DNA from: Apostichopus japonicus
Lineage: Eukaryota > Echinodermata > Holothuroidea > Aspidochirotida > Stichopodidae
Direction: 5' to 3'
Assembly: GCF_037975245.1 (NCBI RefSeq)
Contig: NC_092582.1
Location: forward strand, 25,770,077 to 25,834,076
Length of the DNA stretch: 64,000 bases
Position numbers and translations under genes: made by a program. Under the pieces are notes generated by a model that was not told the origin of the DNA, did no database searches, and was given only the letters and a program-made list of their open reading frames with translations. This document shows positions 25,201 to 36,266 of the stretch, piece by piece (within the stretch, counting starts at the first letter, position 1; each line of letters begins with the position of its first letter).

Positions 25201-28077
25201 GCACAGAGCGGCAGTGTCATTCTCACTGAGCTTTTAGTGCGGTAAGCTGGAAGGTCGAACTGAGACTTTAAGCATGAATGGAAACAAAACCTTTCTATAC
25301 GCCAGACCTTTTCTTTGCATATAAACCTTGTCAGCATTTTATTTTCATTTCCCTGATTACTGGATTTTATTGTTATTTTGATTGTTAATGTGACCTGATC
25401 ATTTTCATGGTAAACCTTAGCTAACTAGGATAGGCAAACAATCAGTGGCATAAATGTACAGTAAGTCAGCATCTTAGCACTGAACAGAAGAGCTACTGTT
25501 TGGTTCCATATATAGTCATTATGGACCCACCCAAAGTTTCAATCAGCTACTAACAATCAGTGTTTTATCCTTAAGGCCCAAACCCTCAGTTTACTCACAG
25601 GCATTTTAGACCTGTTAAATTTAATAACTTAATGTATCAGTGCGAAAATATGAGATGAAAATGCTTTGAGGGCAAAATGCTAGAGTGAGAGACCATTATG
25701 TGACTTCTAGTAGATCTGGAGGCAAATATGCTGACCTTTTAATTTGCTTGGAGGGTTCCTTCAAAATGATCTTTTTAACTGATTGGTTTTGCAGTTTAAC
25801 ACAGGCTGTGTACTGTTGGTTTACATTGTAGATAACTTTGACTCCTGTGTGAAGAGAGTTATAACAGTAGTTTACACTATGGTAAGCATTACCATGCATT
25901 GCTATGCTAAGCATTACACTGTGGGTATATACTGTATTAAATTCCCATGATGGTTTATGTCCATCATTATATATCCATTCACACATGTGCTAATCCAGCT
26001 ATAAAGCTTCAAAGAAGTTGCAAATGCTATTGTCCTGGGTGAGCCACTGTGCACTGTGTCCTTGCAGTAAACCAGATGCAGTGTGAACCAGAGAATAACT
26101 TATCCTGTATGATTGCATAGTAACACACTATGCACAAGCCCGGGCTACTTGCTACTTGTATACAGACTTCCAACAGTTCTTGTACACAGAAACCATACTA
26201 CTAGTTTATAAGAGACAAAACTCAGTCGTCAAAACATACTAAATGACTCCCTGTAAACCAGGAAAATCCACTAATACCTTATATAGTAGCTGATAAAAGA
26301 GTATACATATACTGTACTAAACGACAAATTTGTTGCTTCTTCTATCTCCCCTTCCCCCTCCCCCCCCCCCACCTCTCCCTATTAATTTCAAGAAGTGGAA
26401 CTTCGTTTGAGCCTGACGAAGCTAATTTTGCCAAAATCATTTCATTAATTAGAAAGAAATTCATGATCAACGGTATCAAAACATTTATCCGCTGAAGACA
26501 GATTTCATTCATGTATTCTGTTATGCCGTGCCTCTTGATTTAAATTAAACAAGCCAATGAGACAACGCACTATAAAGTATGCATATTCAGTATCAACGAA
26601 GCTCTCCTTGCTCGAACAGCTGTACATTACCCTCCTGTGGTTAGTGGATTTTGTGTCTTACTGGGTCTGTAGATATTTATCCTAGCAAATTTATGCAAAT
26701 CCAATCTTAATTAAGGAACCAACTACCCCGATCAAAAGTACACAAAACAAATTAACTTAAAATATTCCATTTTCACTCTGCCAAGGAAAAATGTATATCC
26801 AGTGAACAGTAGACTAGTTAAGTTTGCTAGGTGATATCACTGTCCTGGCATGTCATACCCCTCCAAGAAACCAATCCTCAAGGGAGCTGCTAATTGGTTT
26901 AACACAGTGTGCTCTGCACATCTGCTGATGTCACTTGAACAAAAAACAATGAGCTAACTGCATGTTAAAGTAGCACTGTTCCGTAAGCTGTAGAGCAAGC
27001 AATTAAAGCATACAGTACAGCACTGCTCAGATAGAGTGTTGGATTGGCCCTATAGCTACACACATCTTATTTGTCAATTCAAGAAGATTTGATTAATATG
27101 GATAACTTGAAGTGGCCAGACAATAATAAACATAAGGTTATATCAAGAGTCATAGCAATAGGCCATTCAGGCAGTTTCTTGACCCAGGGCCAATCAATTC
27201 CAGGGCCCCTAATTTCCAAGGGTCACCAATCCACCAGTCTAGCAAGAAAGCCAGAGTTTGTGGTCTTTACATTTATGCCTTTGTGTCAAGTGCAATTTAA
27301 AGGAATTAAAGAGTGAACTTGGGCCTCAATTCTCACTCTTCTGCCAGGGCCCCAGAAACCCTTCCTACCCCATTGGTTGTCTTAGTACATAAGTTACTTC
27401 ATCCATGCTAATGGGTTTTAAGTGGAAATATGGAAAGATGAGCTGATTCTGTGGCAGAATACTAAATCCTTGAACATGGATGTCTGGGGACAACCGGTCA
27501 AGTTTAGAAAGATAATACTGTACATTGTACACTGACCTGACACAGATATATTAGTTTGTTAATGTCAAGCAGGAACAAACAAAACATACATTGTTGTTGA
27601 AGCCCTTCTGGCCTTCATTCTTATGAAAGATTGGCTGATGTGAGTAAAGAATCTATACATTACACAACAACAATGGCTTTTCAACTCCTGGAATGCTACT
27701 GCTGAGTTTCATTGTCCATAATGGTACAAAGCAACATTTCTATCAATTTGCATAGTAGGGGTAGGGTCCAGGAGCAAGTCCCTGGAAGCCAACCCAAAGT
27801 AAGTAATGTTACTAGATATAAAAAGATTGTTTCCCGATCAAAACTTATTGAGTTTATTGTATGACCTACTTTTACTAGTGTACTGTAGTTATAAAGATGA
27901 GATCGTATCACTGCCTTTAATTTATGAATGTTATACAATATATAGGGCAGATGTCCCAGTGCCTAAGTTTTGCTGTTTGACAGGGGCGGCCCCTCTTTTT
28001 GCCCACCTGCCCTTTCAACCAATTTTTACCCCCAGCCCAGTCCCCTCCCCCATCCACCCTTGTACTTCCCTACTCAC
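22232..28077. other. Long intronic or intergenic stretch, no gene recognised
   Basis: AT-rich, CpG-poor DNA. Exceptions are a short CpG-containing block near 24,720-24,960 and a 10-base C run near 26,358. Scattered frames of 60-96 codons have no recognisable similarity. A plus-strand block ending CCCAAA|GTAAGT at 27787 is exon-like but isolated. Confidence 0.35.
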
Positions 28078-28140
28078 CAACTCTGTAGTAGCTCCATTCT
28101 GTGACCTTGCAGCGATTTCAACAACCAACTCTTCAAAAAT
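28078..28140 (-). CDS. Predicted coding exon, unidentified minus-strand gene
   Basis: A 63-base block on the minus strand runs from an acceptor (CTGTTAGGAACACAG) to the donor GAGTTG|GTGAGT. It encodes 21 residues in phase 0 at both ends: IFEELVVEIAARSQNGATTE plus L. It follows in phase from the exon at 29196-29242. Confidence 0.42.
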
Positions 28141-29039
28141 CTGTGTTCCTAACAGTGTGCATATCTCTCACTAAATTCCACACAGTTCACTGTACTACTG
28201 CATGTATATAGGCCTGTTCGAACTTCATTTTCAACTACACATGCGCAAATCCTAAAAAACTAATCCAACATTTATCCTGGGCAAGGCTCTTTTCAAACAA
28301 TCATCTCTACGAAAATTACAGTAGGCCTATGTGAAAAGCTCTTTACGCAATGTCGATTAAAAACCTCTAACTTCAATGTCTACTTTTGACGATGACTATG
28401 TACAGTAGTTTACACACGAATGTTGCACCACAAAATTACTGAAGCACATGGTCAATTGGACTGCTAAAAATTTGCAACACAAATTACTGTGTTATGAATG
28501 CACATTTTACATTAGCAACTATCAATGCAGAGAGAACAAACGTACTGAACATCTCTGTAATGAAGTGTTGTTAAACCTTTACCTTGTGGTTGATTATTAT
28601 GATATATTTATATTCATACAAATTCAATGATCTTTAGGATTGGAAGAAATTCTGGTTCTTTCAAAATAAGTTGTGGATTTTTGAAAAGAAAGAATGGAAG
28701 ATGTTCATTCAAAAATGTATTTTGTTATGTTTTCCATAGGCCTACAGTAGTTGTGATTGTGTACATGGGGGTTGGTTTCTCAAAAAAAAGTTTGCATTCG
28801 CCACAGGACGCAAGGGATTTGAAGATTCTGGACACTAGCAATTTGAAGATTTTGCATCCCTGGCCACAATATTGAATCCCGAACACAGAATCCTGCGTTT
28901 GCAACAATGCTTTAACTCCCAAGTAAGCATATTAAGGGCAGATATGGATTAAATATGTACATCTTCCCAGCTCTCCACAAATTTTGATGTAATCATCCAT
29001 TAGATTATTGAATTTGTTTTCAGGGAATTTGTTGTTTGT

Positions 29040-29112
29040 TTGTGGTTTTGCAATCCCTGGAGTCCTTCCTAGCACCCCAGGTGGTACGAAGAACCCAGGT
29101 TGAGAACCACTG
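29040..29112. mobile_element. Probable right end of a hAT (Charlie-like) element
   Basis: Read from 29112 leftward on the minus strand, the sequence begins CAGTGGTTCTCAACCTGGGT, the classical terminal sequence of many hAT/Charlie-type elements. A partner start could be the diverged GGTTGGTTTCTCAAAA near 28764, but no target duplication was found, so the left boundary is unknown. Confidence 0.45.
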
Positions 29113-29195
29113 CTCTAGTTTTTAGCACATGAAGGAACAATTGGAGCCTCAGTAAATGAGATTTACATACACTGAGGAACTTGAGGAAGCCTTAC

Positions 29196-29242
29196 CTGCA
29201 ATTCATTAATGGAAGGACCAGCATTCAATTTAAATTTATTTT
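29196..29242 (-). CDS. Possible small coding exon, unidentified minus-strand gene
   Basis: A pyrimidine-rich tract ending TTGTTTGTTATGGGAG precedes 47 open bases and the donor TTGCAG|GTAAGG on the minus strand. The peptide NKFKLNAGPSINELQ ends in phase 0 and runs in phase into the exon at 28078-28140. The upstream join needs the inner of two donors at the 30091-30209 exon. Confidence 0.35.
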
Positions 29243-30090
29243 CTCCCATAACAAACAAGTAATACAAATGTTTAGTATAAAATATCACAATTAGTTAGTG
29301 ACCATTAGAGAAACTGCAAGAAAAAAGGAGCAAAACAAATGTTTGATCCATGTTCTGCATATCACATCATTCACATCGTTGAATGCCCTAATAATTGTGA
29401 AGTTGTATTCTACCTCTTAGTTATTTTGAAATCTAACAGACTTTTCACTCTTTGTGGTAAACAAGCTGTGTCTTTGTCTTGACTTGTTGATAAACATATA
29501 TGCTCATTATATGTAAAACAGCTCATTTCTGTGGAAAGGATATACCTAATTCTACTCAATTTGTAAGGTACCAGTCATAACCAGTAACCTTGTAAGGTGG
29601 TCAATCTGGTTTATAGAACTAGGCCTACTCCCCTTACAGTATATCACTTTCTAATGGACCAGTATATATTTGATTAAACCAAGATTCTGAAACTGCCTAA
29701 GTGGGATCCGATTAATGTATGATTTAACACTACAAATGTACCCTCTTATGTTCACCTTCACCTCAAAAAGGAATATAGGCTAGCCTAGCGTAAATGTAAT
29801 TCTACCAAATCAACCAAGCCTTAGCCTAGGTAGATATTGTTTTCTTAATTTAGCAAAGCACTCTCGCATACTTTATTTTATGTCTAGAAGATTGTATGTT
29901 ATCACTTCCTATAAAGAATAAGCCTACTACTATAGTCAGTATTGCCAAGTTTGGAACACTGGGAAGTTCAGACACCCCTAACTGAAATACACGATTTCAT
30001 CATGACAGCCTATAGCAACAGCCAATTTCATGAAAAACTACGAAGCTACAGATACTTTCTGTCCAAATTGACCTGTGTACAAGTAAGTAC

Positions 30091-30209
30091 TTACATATTT
30101 GTCAATAAAATGATAGAGATCTATGAAGTCTGTTAAAATCACTGGAAGAGCAACTGCGCCACCAATTTTATCACCAGTGGTGGGCCGGGTGTCCGAACTT
30201 AGCAATACT
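30091..30209 (-). CDS. Predicted coding exon, unidentified minus-strand gene
   Basis: On the minus strand the acceptor GGTATTTCTTTGCTAG is followed by 119 open bases and two overlapping donors (GTAAGTACTTAC). The peptide begins VLLSSDTRPTTGDKIGGAVA and ends in an acidic/aromatic stretch (FIDLYHFIDKY). The start needs one base of a split codon and the candidate first exon supplies two, so the phase agrees. Family not recognised. Confidence 0.45.
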
Positions 30210-31422
30210 CTAGCAAAGAAATACCAGTTCCACAATCACGAAGAATCTTCTTGGAATACAATGTGAAAACAGTTTGCAGGAAAGAAAGTTTGGCCGTGTA
30301 TCGTAATATAACACACTTCTCCCACCATATCAAGTATATTTTCAGGTGAATTATACCAGAAGATATAGTTTTTGGGGTGTTTTAAGGCTTAGCCTAGGTG
30401 TCCGAACTTCAAAGTGTCCATGCTACTATCCAATTGTTAGGCCTTACCATACTTTAATATTCATTATTACCCAAGTTACTGTTGTTACTGATATTGATAA
30501 AGTGAGACTGAGCCTAATGTTAGGCAAAGCCTAGTCTACATTAATTAATTGTCATGGATGACATTACTTTGCCTGACACTTACCTAAGTTAGAGTTTGGC
30601 TAAAGCTAACGCCCATTGTGCTGGCTAAGATTTTGATTTAAACAAGCAAACGTGAGTGTCTCTTAATGTGTAAATGTATTCGCCTAACTGCTATATATTT
30701 TGACATAGGCCTAACCAAATTTTCACTTACACATAACACGTTAGGCTACAATGAGTCCGGCCTAGCTTTTACCCCGAGTACGAGACGACATAGACAATCA
30801 ACTCAGTCTGGGTTGGTTTACCTCAAATGACCTCCAATAGGCTAATGCACTATTCGAGCCCAAACTCGGCACTGACCAAAGACTTTAGAGGCACCGCTCT
30901 TTGGTGCAAAATCGGTCTAATACATACAATAATACTAACCCAAATCAGACATACTCGTGATGAGAATATTTGAGAAATCAATCGTTAGGCAATGCTCGCG
31001 ACTTCGACCACGTAACTTTCCGGAATAGTCCGTTTTATTCAGGGAAATATTTATCCACGACGCTAGTTAAGCGCATTACGTTAGCACAACATGCCGGTAT
31101 AGTACAATATTTGTAACGTTAGCCTGTGTTATTCTAGACCCTTTGATTTTGAGTTCAATGGAAACATTCACTGTAGTTACGATTACGGCTTAGGCTGACT
31201 TTCGATCACAAATTCCCATGTGCTTTCACAAATGTCTAGGGTGATTTCCGGTAGTAAAGTAGAAGCAAACCAGTGTCTTGAAAGTAGCATATACATTGCT
31301 ATATCTTGGGCCGACGTTTTTCTTTGTTGGCCAAGCCCTATTTCGATGATAGCCTCATTAACATGACTTTAACACAACAAACTCCCCTAATAATAAGTCG
31401 ACATCAGTGAACCTGTTTTTAC

Positions 31423-31619
31423 CCAGAGGCCTTTGCGCGACTAGATAGGGTCATTGTCTGATAGTCACGACACAATTTTTGCACAGGGTTCACTGTGTGA
31501 AGCTGGTACGGTAAAAATGTGGTCATGTCATTCAGCTGCACAGAGCAGCAGGATAAAAGCGAGCTACAACAGCTCGATCCGTTGTCTGCATGAAGTAAGT
31601 TTGGTGTATTGAGCGACAT
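31423..31619 (-). CDS. Possible first coding exon, unidentified minus-strand gene
   Basis: An ATG at 31619 on the minus strand opens a 65-codon frame that reaches the donor TCTGG|GTAAAA in phase 2. The peptide begins MSLNTPNLLHADNGSSCCSS. It lies in the CpG-containing block next to a promoter-like region and at the upstream edge of the CpG-poor domain, as expected for a gene start. The protein is not recognised and the start could be a chance ATG. Confidence 0.3.
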
Positions 31620-31679
31620 TGGCCTGGATCACAGAAAGGTAGTTTATGCAGTTCCAGGCGCATTTATACGTCCTTATAG

Positions 31680-31960
31680 CATATTATGAGTCTTCCGCTC
31701 TCGATTAGAGACCGGACTGAGCCAAGCATCAGGCGGGATCTATAGTACCTATAAAAGGAGCGTCGTTCTTTGTTCCCCTTCCCGGCCCCTTGCTTTTCGC
31801 GCGTGTGCTTCCACTCAAATACCAACTTGTATATAAGCGACACGAGAGCATCAGTATGCGTTTACTCCTGATGGAAACTAGTTCTATCGACTGTCCCCAG
31901 CCCACTGAACCCGTAATTACGAGGGCCGGGACACTACTGTTTTAGCGTTATTATGTCAGA
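31680..31960. promoter_or_regulatory. Promoter-like CpG-containing block with TATA boxes
   Basis: A canonical CTATAAAAGG is near 31749 and a TATATAAG is near 31831, both on the plus strand, inside CG-rich sequence (TTTTCGCGCGTGTG). The block lies just upstream of the possible minus-strand first exon and could be a bidirectional promoter. No plus-strand gene is recognised. Confidence 0.35.
31893..31932. other. Stable hairpin-forming sequence
   Basis: GTCCC (31893-31897) pairs with GGGAC (31928-31932), and GCCC (31900-31903) pairs with GGGC (31923-31926). The loop contains the palindrome CGTAATTACG. A T run (CTGTTTTAG) follows within a few bases and a TATATAAG lies about 60 bases upstream. It could be a small RNA hairpin, but it matches none that I recognise. 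Confidence 0.4.
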
Positions 31961-32016
31961 AATAAATTATGATTTGTTTTAGATTTACTAAGTCAGTTTC
32001 CATCCACTAAACTATA

Positions 32017-32403
32017 CCTACAGGCCTAGGCGTAGGAGCCCAATTTGATTGGGGGGGGGGGGGGCTGTAACGACTTACCCGAAAAATATAACCACAATTT
32101 TTTCGCGCGCCTTGCCTGCGTTCAAAATCTTAATGTGCATATTATATAGGCATGCATCAGTTATTACACCAATAACGCACAATCAAATTACCCTTCCATA
32201 TTGTTTAGAATTATTGGGGAAGTTTTTACAATAATAATGGTAATACTAATATAAGTTAAACAATTGAAAAACACATTGCATTTTTTTTTTCTGGAAGGTG
32301 CCCGAAAATTTATCAGCATATTGCCCGAATTTTCACAACAAATTTTGAGTGGGGATGCAGCCCCCCCCCCTTAGCCCCTGCCTCCTACGCCTATGCCTAC
32401 AGG
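32017..32403. mobile_element. hAT-type MITE, 371 bp, with 8-bp TSD
   Basis: The element spans 32025-32395. Left end CCTAGGCGTAGGAG; right end read as complement CATAGGCGTAGGAG (13 of 14 match). The perfect 8-bp duplication CCTACAGG flanks it (32017-32024 and 32396-32403). A 14-base G run begins exactly 26 bases inside the left end, and a C run lies near the right end. No coding capacity. It belongs with the element at 48131-48499. Confidence 0.88.
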
Positions 32404-32668
32404 CTATAGCTTTGATATAGGCCGCCCCGAAATTACGAGTGAGTTTCTTAATAGTATCTTAATAACCTAGACACTTCTAAAGTGGCACTGATAATATAGT
32501 TAAGTGCTTACATCATTGAAGAAATTTGCATTCAATATTACATCAAGTCTTACAGATAGGCCTATAGGCTATTGAATCTTTGTATTCGAAAAAACGTATT
32601 CCCACCGACACGGTAGTCAGCTAAAGTTATCCCGATTTACAAAAATGGGTCCCCCTATCCTGCTACTT

Positions 32669-33239
32669 ATACCGCAAACCCGTCAACTCTCCCGGTTTTA
32701 CCGGGAGACTCCCGGTTTTTACCCGAATCTCCCGGCCTCCCGGTTTCATATTCTTTTCTCCCGTTTTTTAATGTTTCATCACTTGCAACATTTCTGAAAA
32801 TAGCCAGCAATAAGTCCTATGCTTAATAATTCCCCTCAGTAGCCTAACGCTGAACAGGAACGGCTATTCAGTGTAGTTCGCAAGAACAAGACAGACAGTC
32901 AGTCAAGTCTCAAGCTTGATAGGACTCTATCTAGCATACTAGCCATGCAGTCACAGTACCCAGAGTCCACTGTTCCCTGTTTCAAATGGAAGCCTACTAA
33001 AGAAACCCTGTAGAAAGCGAAGCGAGCTGCTGTAAACTCAAACAAGAAACACTGATTGGATGATTCTCTCACTGTATTGCATAAGTAGACTATGCTCATT
33101 TAGGAGTATTCAGTATTCATATCATTTCAGTTGAAAATTACCAACCTCCCTATTTTCCCCTTGTTCTCCCTATTTTTTGGCCCTGAAAAATGTTATTCTC
33201 CCTATTTTGGGGTCAAACAGGTTGACAGGTCTGATACCG
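32669..33239. mobile_element. MITE-like element, 559 bp, with 6-bp flanking repeat
   Basis: The terminal inverted repeats CAAACCCGTCAAC (from 32675) and CAGACCTGTCAAC (complement of the sequence ending at 33233) match at 11 of 13 positions. ATACCG flanks both ends directly (32669-32674 and 33234-33239). A perfect 8-bp hairpin, CTCCCGGT-TTT-ACCGGGAG, lies at 32689-32707, and CTCCCTATTTT motifs recur at the right. A 6-bp duplication is short for hAT, so the superfamily is unresolved. Confidence 0.7.
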
Positions 33240-33379
33240 ACCAATTGCAGTGGCCTACTTCCGGTGGTGTCAAATATATTAGAGTAACATATTCACAAAC
33301 AAACATAAACAATTATGAATTTGTTAATATATAATATAATGTGATAATTTTGGCTTAGAAGTAAGAAAGCGACATAATC

Positions 33380-34520
33380 CAGGGGTTTAGAGCGTAACAT
33401 ACATGTGAGACAGCCTTGCATAATTTAACAGGCTGTTGGATGAAAAATATTGATGAAGGACATTTAGTAGGCTCTGTTATGCTAGACCTAAGAATACTGC
33501 CTTCGACCTTGTAGATCAGGGTTTCTTATCAGCAAAAAAATAAAATCTACCAATGCTTTGATACATCAAGTAAATTGTTGCAAACATATCTGTATAATAA
33601 AACACAAAGTGTATTATTAAACGGGGCAAAAATCAACCCCTATACGTGTGAATTAAAAGTGGTGTACCACAAGGTTCAATGCCTGCGCCACTTAACATTA
33701 ATGATCTCGATTGATGTCTTGAACATTTCTGCACATATGTATGCAGACGATATAACATTTCATGTTAATGATAAGAGTTTTGATAGGCTGTATATTAAAT
33801 TAAATGAAGATGGCCAGACATTCTTACAACTGGTGTCAGCTTAACAAAATGGTCATTAACACTGAGAAAACTAAATACATGTTAATATGCTCCTGACAGT
33901 GGGTAGGATCCGGGGGGCACGTGCCCTACCCACTTTTTTTCCAAAATAGCAAATGTGCCCTACTGGCAAATAAAATGTACCCCTTTGATGAAGAACTGTC
34001 CTTTGGATATCTTAAGCCTTTGTTAATTTTAATATTTAATTTTAATTATTTATTTTTAGTCTGTACATGCAATTTTTAAAATGGCATCCCATATCTTTTG
34101 TAGCACGGTTAACAATTAACAATCTCAATCAATAGTATTGATAGCATACGAACACATATACATTTGAGTGATATGGCCGGTGTGTATAGCATAACGAGTG
34201 GTGGGCCCCTCTGGTGTTGTCCCCCCCCCCCGCCCACTTTTTGGAAGCTTCCCACCCCCAGGTTCCAGACAAAGATAAACTACCCTATATCGCAGTAATC
34301 TACATATGAAGCGATAAATAACGAGGTGCTGAAGGAAATGCTGTCAGAAAAGCTTATATGTGTGAGAATTAATGCAAACTTGACTTGGATGCTGCCATGC
34401 TACGCATGCAACCAGGGACACGGGGAACACTGACCGATGCATTAATTGATAAGCTCCAAAAATGTGTTGCTCTGACCACTTAGGTCAAGTGACCTCTTTG
34501 AACGACTCATTTGATGGCAT
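33380..34520 (+). pseudogene. Degenerate non-LTR retrotransposon reverse transcriptase
   Basis: Recognisable RT blocks lie in order but in shifted frames: HTCETALHNL near 33398-33428, LDLRNTAFDLVDQGFL near 33481-33530, GVPQGS at 33661-33678, the catalytic YADD at 33740-33751, and a NKMVINTEKTKYMLIC block at 33844-33891. After the MITE at 33897-34261 the protein resumes with SEKLICVRINANLTW near 34347-34391 and DALIDKLQ near 34436-34460. It carries frameshifts and stops and seems to lack the part between the NLTW and DALIDKLQ blocks. Block order fits the CR1/jockey-type non-LTR group. Not functional. Confidence 0.85.
33889..34269. mobile_element. hAT-type MITE, ~365 bp, nested in the RT pseudogene
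   Basis: It starts CAGTGGGTAGGATCCGGGGG at 33897 and ends CCCACCCCCAG at 34261. Flanking octamers GCTCCTGA and GTTCCAGA agree at 6 of 8 positions. Removing the element plus one octamer lets the retrotransposon reading frame run on (tgc tcc tga caa aga...), which supports these boundaries independently. Size, and the left-end motif followed by a G run, link it to the 371- and 369-bp elements. Confidence 0.75.
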
Positions 34521-34639
34521 ATTTTAAGGTAACGTCTTTATAATATGAAAATACTTGTTTTAGTGTATACATCCCTCCACGCGGACTTCCCCCACCTTAC
34601 ATGAAAGAAAAGTTTCATTAAACGCATGAGATACATAAC

Positions 34640-35370
34640 CACTGATTACTGTTACATGATATAGGCCCTACATATAGCCATGTTAAACATATATATATCC
34701 ATGGATTGCGGTTACATGATATAGGGCCTATATATATATCCATGGATAATGGTTACATGTTATACATATATATCCATAGATAACCATTACATGACTGATA
34801 TAGGGCCTGCATATATATCCATGGATTACGGTTACATGGGCCTGCATATATATACATGGATTACGGTTACATGATATAGGGCCTGCATATATATATATCC
34901 ATGGATTACGCTTACATGATATAGGGCCTACATATATATATATATCCATGGATTACGGTTACATGATATAGGGTCTAGATATATATCCATGGATTACGAT
35001 CACATGGGCCTGCATATATATCCATGGATTACGGTTACGTGATATAGGGCCTGCATATATATCCATGGATTACGCTTACATGATATAGGGCCTACGTATA
35101 TATCAATGGATTACGGTTACGTGATATAGGGCCTGCATATAGGCTATATCCATGGATTATGGTTACATGATATAGGGCCTGCATTTATATCCGTGGATTA
35201 CGGTTACATGATATAGGGCCTGCATATATATCCATGGATTACGGTTACATGATATAGGGCCTACACATATATCCATGGATTATGGTTGCATGATATAGGG
35301 CCTGCATATATATCCATGGATTACGGTTACATGATACAGGGCCTACATATTTATCCATGGATTACGATTA
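34640..35370. repeat. Satellite-like array, ~41-bp unit, about 17 copies
   Basis: The unit is CATATATATCCATGGATTAC, then GGTTACATGATATAGGGCCT, then G. Copies vary mainly in the length of the TA tract and in occasional loss of ATGATATAGG. Each unit contains the 10-bp palindrome ATCCATGGAT. Confidence 0.93.
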
Positions 35371-36266
35371 ATTCTTTCTGATTGGTGGAAAAACTGAACA
35401 GTTTCCTACATTGCAGCGAAACAATGGAATGCACTATACTAAATGTAGTAATAAATGCAAACAACTTGAGTAGTTTTAAAAGACAAGTACAAAGTGGACG
35501 AATCCCCTGATGGTTCGCTGTTTCGTGATTCCCTCACTGATATCAACTTCAAATGAGCAGAATTTCGGAAGATATAGACGAAATAACAGTCAGTAGAAGT
35601 CAAAATTTCATTTAAGGGTTCCATTCTTCCAGCTTTCTGAAGCTTCACTGGAGCAAATGGACAATGAAATCACATTGTTTGGTTATACGACAAACAGACT
35701 GGTAATGATATGTTCGTCACACCTTAGGATATGTACACTACAGTGTGTTCACCTGGGTCTTCCACTCAAGTATTACATAATGCATTGTTAGAAAAAGACC
35801 GTTTAAATTCCAATAAAGTTGTTCAATACTGGCTTTTCGTGTAAGTGCAACAATCATAAAAACTAGAAACAATAAACAACAATTCCGTGTTTTTTTCTAT
35901 ACTAATCAAAGATAGAGCTATGTCACGTGATCGCCTTCAAAACAGCAGCTATATATAGGGCTAGCCATATAGGCTGTTAGCAGCAGACGACACTAATACC
36001 ATTAACTCCTTGAGACATATGTTTGATTGGATTGGCAATTATAGCTACTAATATCATTCTTTCAAAAAATTACAGATAAAGCCGCAAACACTTCTGGCGA
36101 TCTTTTACCGTAGCCAAAAAGCTGTGCGTGACGATGTAACCATTTGAGGGCGATTTACGGAAATTTCATGAATCGACCCACTGGTGGTGTGTGCATTACA
36201 CACAGATATTTCTCAATCGTTAAATGGTCAGCAGTTGTACGAGTACTTACGTCAGTACAACTCGTG

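Noticed and set aside
27960-28020. GGGGCGGCCCC sequence as a hAT terminus
   Set aside because: No matching opposite end or target duplication was found.
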